Shown here: positions 6,220-9,016 of the stretch, piece by piece | Position numbering within the stretch: the stretch's first letter is position 1 | How the letters are laid out: every line of letters starts with the position of its first letter | Origin: an uncultured Marmoricola sp. | GTDB lineage: Bacteria > Actinomycetota > Actinomycetes > Propionibacteriales > Nocardioidaceae | Length of the DNA: 9,016 nt | Reading direction: 5' to 3' | Assembly (NCBI RefSeq): GCF_943913695.1 | Contig: NZ_CALTZE010000140.1 | Span: 1 to 9,016, forward strand | Translations under genes and position numbers: made by a program | The notes under the pieces: generated by a model | What the model was told of the DNA's origin: nothing | Databases searched by the model: none | Seen by the model: the letters and a program-made list of their open reading frames with translations, nothing else

Positions 6220-7099
6220 AGGTCGGCTTCTCCTTGGCCACGAACGCGCGCACGGCGCGCTGGTGGTCGTCGGTCGCGCCGGTGAGGTCCATCAGCTCGG
6301 CCTCGGTGGCCAGCGCCGTCTCGAGGTCGCTCGTGGCCGACGCGGTCACGGCCCGGCGGATCGCGGCGTAGGCCACCGTCGGGCCCTGGGCGAGCCGGCG
6401 GGCGACCCGCTGGGCCTCGTCGTCGAGCTCGTCGTCGGGCACCACCGTCGTGGCCAGGCCGAGCTCGAGCGACTCCGCGGCGGAGATGGTGCGCGGGAAG
6501 TAGAGCAGCTCGAGCGCCTTGCCCCGGCCCACCAGGCGCGGCAGCGTCCACGACGAGCCGGTGTCGCAGGAGAGCCCGACGCCGGCGAAGGCGAGGTTGA
6601 AGCCGGCGCTCTCGCCCAGCACCCGCAGGTCGCAGGCGAAGGCCAGGCTCGCGCCCGCGCCGGCCGCGACGCCGTTGAGGGCGGCGACGACGGGCTTGGG
6701 CATGGTCAGCAGCGAGGTGACGATCGGGTTGTAGTGCTCGCGCACGGTGTCGAAGAGCTCGCCCGACCCGGCGGCGTCGAGCGTCGCGAGGTGCTCCTTG
6801 AGGTCCTGCCCGACGCAGAAGGCGCGCCCGCTGCCGGTGAGCACGACGCTGCGTACGTCGGTGTCGGCGGCGGCGCGCCGGCACGCCGCGAGCAGGGAGT
6901 CCTTGGTCTCGGTGTCGAGGCCGTTCATGGCCTCGGGGCGCTGCAGGGTGATGGTCGCGACCTGGGCTCCGGGGGTGCCGTCGAGCCGGTAGGAGACCGG
7001 CCCGGCACCGTCTCCCTGCGGACCGCGACCGGGGTCGCGCGTGCCGGAATTGCCCTGAGAGGTGCCCGAACCGTCGTCTGCAGCGCTCACGGCGCCCAT
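6206..7099 (-). CDS. Enoyl-CoA hydratase/isomerase family protein, PaaG-like
   Basis: This 297-aa crotonase-fold enzyme acts on acyl-CoA thioesters. The two oxyanion-hole motifs are AFCVGQDL (94-100, with Gly97) and NGVAAGAGASLAFACD (142-157). The hydratase glutamate expected in the second motif of classical enoyl-CoA hydratase is missing. Instead, GLSCDTGSSWTLPRLVGR (175-192) carries Asp179 at the position where PaaG-type isomerases have their catalytic Asp. I therefore favour a PaaG-like isomerase or related reaction over a simple hydratase. KEKPTFSGR is the usual family ending. The first 35 residues are a low-complexity Gly/Ser/Asp extension. AGGGGA upstream is too close to ATG 7099, and a GTG at 7090 (residue 4) is better spaced, so the exact start is uncertain. 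No phenylacetate or beta-oxidation genes are adjacent. It is convergent with the dapE operon and divergent from the DUF3117 gene. Confidence 0.9.
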   Translation of the reverse strand: MGAVSAADDGSGTSQGNSGTRDPGRGPQGDGAGPVSYRLDGTPGAQVATITLQRPEAMNGLDTETKDSLLAACRRAAADTDVRSVVLTGSGRAFCVGQDLKEHLATLDAAGSGELFDTVREHYNPIVTSLLTMPKPVVAALNGVAAGAGASLAFACDLRVLGESAGFNLAFAGVGLSCDTGSSWTLPRLVGRGKALELLYFPRTISAAESLELGLATTVVPDDELDDEAQRVARRLAQGPTVAYAAIRRAVTASATSDLETALATEAELMDLTGATDDHQRAVRAFVAKEKPTFSGR

Positions 7100-7138
7100 C
7101 TTCCCCTGTCGACTGCTGCCGTGCGAGTGGGGATGGGG

Positions 7139-7144
7139 GATACT
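7139..7144 (+). promoter_or_regulatory. Candidate -10 box GATACT for the DUF3117 gene
   Basis: GATACT resembles a TANNNT-type -10 and lies 53 bp before the ATG, giving a leader of about 45 nt with a strong Shine-Dalgarno. No clear -35 is visible. The 98-bp gap must also hold the enoyl-CoA hydratase gene promoter on the other strand. Confidence 0.35.
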
Positions 7145-7182
7145 GGGCAGACACCGTGTGCCTCCTGCGCACGAACCACGAC

Positions 7183-7191
7183 GAAAGAGGT
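7183..7191 (+). promoter_or_regulatory. Strong Shine-Dalgarno GAAAGAGGT
   Basis: GAAAGAGGT ends 6 nt before ATG 7198 and is the best ribosome binding site in the window. It fixes the start of the DUF3117 gene at 7198 and excludes the in-frame upstream start at 7156. Confidence 0.8.
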
Positions 7192-7197
7192 GTGCAC

Positions 7198-7365
7198 ATG
7201 GCGGCCATGAAGCCGCGGACGGGGGACGGTCCGCTCGAGGTCACCAAGGAGGGGCGGGGCATCGTGATGCGGGTCCCCCTCGAGGGCGGTGGTCGCCTGG
7301 TGGTCGAGCTCAACGCCGACGAGGCGTCGGCGCTGCGTGAGGAGCTCGGCGGGGTCGTCGGCTGA
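7198..7365 (+). CDS. DUF3117 small conserved protein
   Basis: This 55-aa protein belongs to the actinobacterial DUF3117 family, and the function is unknown. MAAMKPRTGDGPLEVTKEGR at the start and RVPLEGGGRLVVELNADEA later match M. tuberculosis Rv1211 almost residue for residue. The Rv1211 homologue lies in the same general neighbourhood. The chain has no signal peptide or membrane helix and is predicted to be soluble. Start is set by the strong Shine-Dalgarno. The gene is followed 13 bp later by a large terminator hairpin, so it is probably a single-gene transcript. Its high conservation for so short a protein suggests a core role. Confidence 0.93.
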   Translation: MAAMKPRTGDGPLEVTKEGRGIVMRVPLEGGGRLVVELNADEASALREELGGVVG

Positions 7366-7378
7366 TCGCGCCGCTCTG

Positions 7379-7413
7379 CGAGGGCCCCCGGGTGTCGTGC
7401 CCGGGGGCCCTCG
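7379..7413 (+). terminator. Strong terminator hairpin after the DUF3117 gene
   Basis: CGAGGGCCCCCGGG (7379-7392) pairs perfectly with CCCGGGGGCCCTCG (7400-7413) around a 7-nt loop: 14 uninterrupted, nearly all G-C pairs. There is no U-tract, as often seen for actinobacterial terminators. It separates the DUF3117 gene from pepA. Confidence 0.85.
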
Positions 7414-7441
7414 GCGCGTCGGCCGCCGGTGGCGGGTCGGC

Positions 7442-7447
7442 TAGGGT
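7442..7447 (+). promoter_or_regulatory. -10 box TAGGGT of a leaderless pepA transcript
   Basis: TAGGGT fits TANNNT and ends 6 nt before the GTG start at 7454. That places transcription start at the start codon. No Shine-Dalgarno lies in the right place. The upstream terminator hairpin fits with pepA having its own promoter. Confidence 0.6.
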
Positions 7448-7453
7448 CGCCGG

Positions 7454-8978
<1,525 letters not shown>

Positions 8979-8983
<5 letters not shown>

Positions 8984-9013
8984 CGGGTCGCCGCGACGCC
9001 GACCAGCGTCAGC
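8979..9013 (+). terminator. Hairpin overlapping the pepA stop codon
   Basis: GCTGACGGGTCG (8979-8990) pairs with CGACC (9000-9004) and, after a 2-nt AG bulge, CGTCAGC (9007-9013): 12 pairs around a 9-nt loop. The left arm includes the TGA stop of pepA (8981-8983). There is no U-tract within the window, which ends at 9016. Confidence 0.6.
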
Positions 9014-9016
9014 GCT

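Noticed and set aside
6263..7210. 315-codon plus-strand frame across the enoyl-CoA hydratase/isomerase gene
   Set aside because: It is a shadow of the minus-strand gene, which has clear crotonase motifs; no plausible protein family is seen in the plus frame.

Overview
The window is about 9 kb of very GC-rich chromosomal DNA. Codon third positions are strongly G/C, GTG starts are common, and several genes look leaderless. Together with the gene content this points to an actinobacterium. The set dapE, LOG-family protein, DivIVA-domain protein and DUF3117 protein resembles the Mycobacterium tuberculosis Rv1202-Rv1211 neighbourhood. The lack of mycolate-type genes and the style of the proteins suggest Nocardioides or a close relative; the genus is an inference.

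Region 1 (1-2884, all + strand) holds three genes: the 3' part of an alpha/beta hydrolase with a complete Ser-Asp-His triad, a GAF-domain regulator with a C-terminal winged-helix/BTAD-like half, and a LysE/RhtB-type exporter. Region 2 (2885-3993) has an intergenic stretch with two hairpins, one with 18-nt arms, followed by a minus-strand protein whose C-terminal half looks like a DUF559/PD-(D/E)XK endonuclease domain. Region 3 (4095-6219, +) is a tight operon: dapE, a LOG-type phosphoribohydrolase and a short membrane-anchored DivIVA-domain protein. dapE and the LOG gene overlap at GTGA; the LOG and DivIVA genes overlap at TGATG. Region 4 (6206-7099, -) is a PaaG-like enoyl-CoA hydratase/isomerase that overlaps the operon tail end to end. 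Region 5 (7198-8983, +) holds the 55-aa DUF3117 protein with its own strong Shine-Dalgarno and a 14-bp perfect terminator hairpin, then leucyl aminopeptidase (M17) with a leaderless-type TAGGGT box.

The best-supported shared theme is cell-wall and growth physiology in region 3. DapE makes LL-diaminopimelate for lysine and peptidoglycan, and DivIVA-type proteins are tied to polar growth. The remaining genes look like independent single-gene units. No gap between genes exceeds about 130 bp. I see no tRNA, rRNA, CRISPR array, insertion sequence or prophage. I found no convincing new multi-gene system. The most interesting signals are an in-frame Asp-Arg hexanucleotide repeat at the LOG N-terminus, a long near-perfect inverted repeat between convergent genes, and the unusual regulator architecture.
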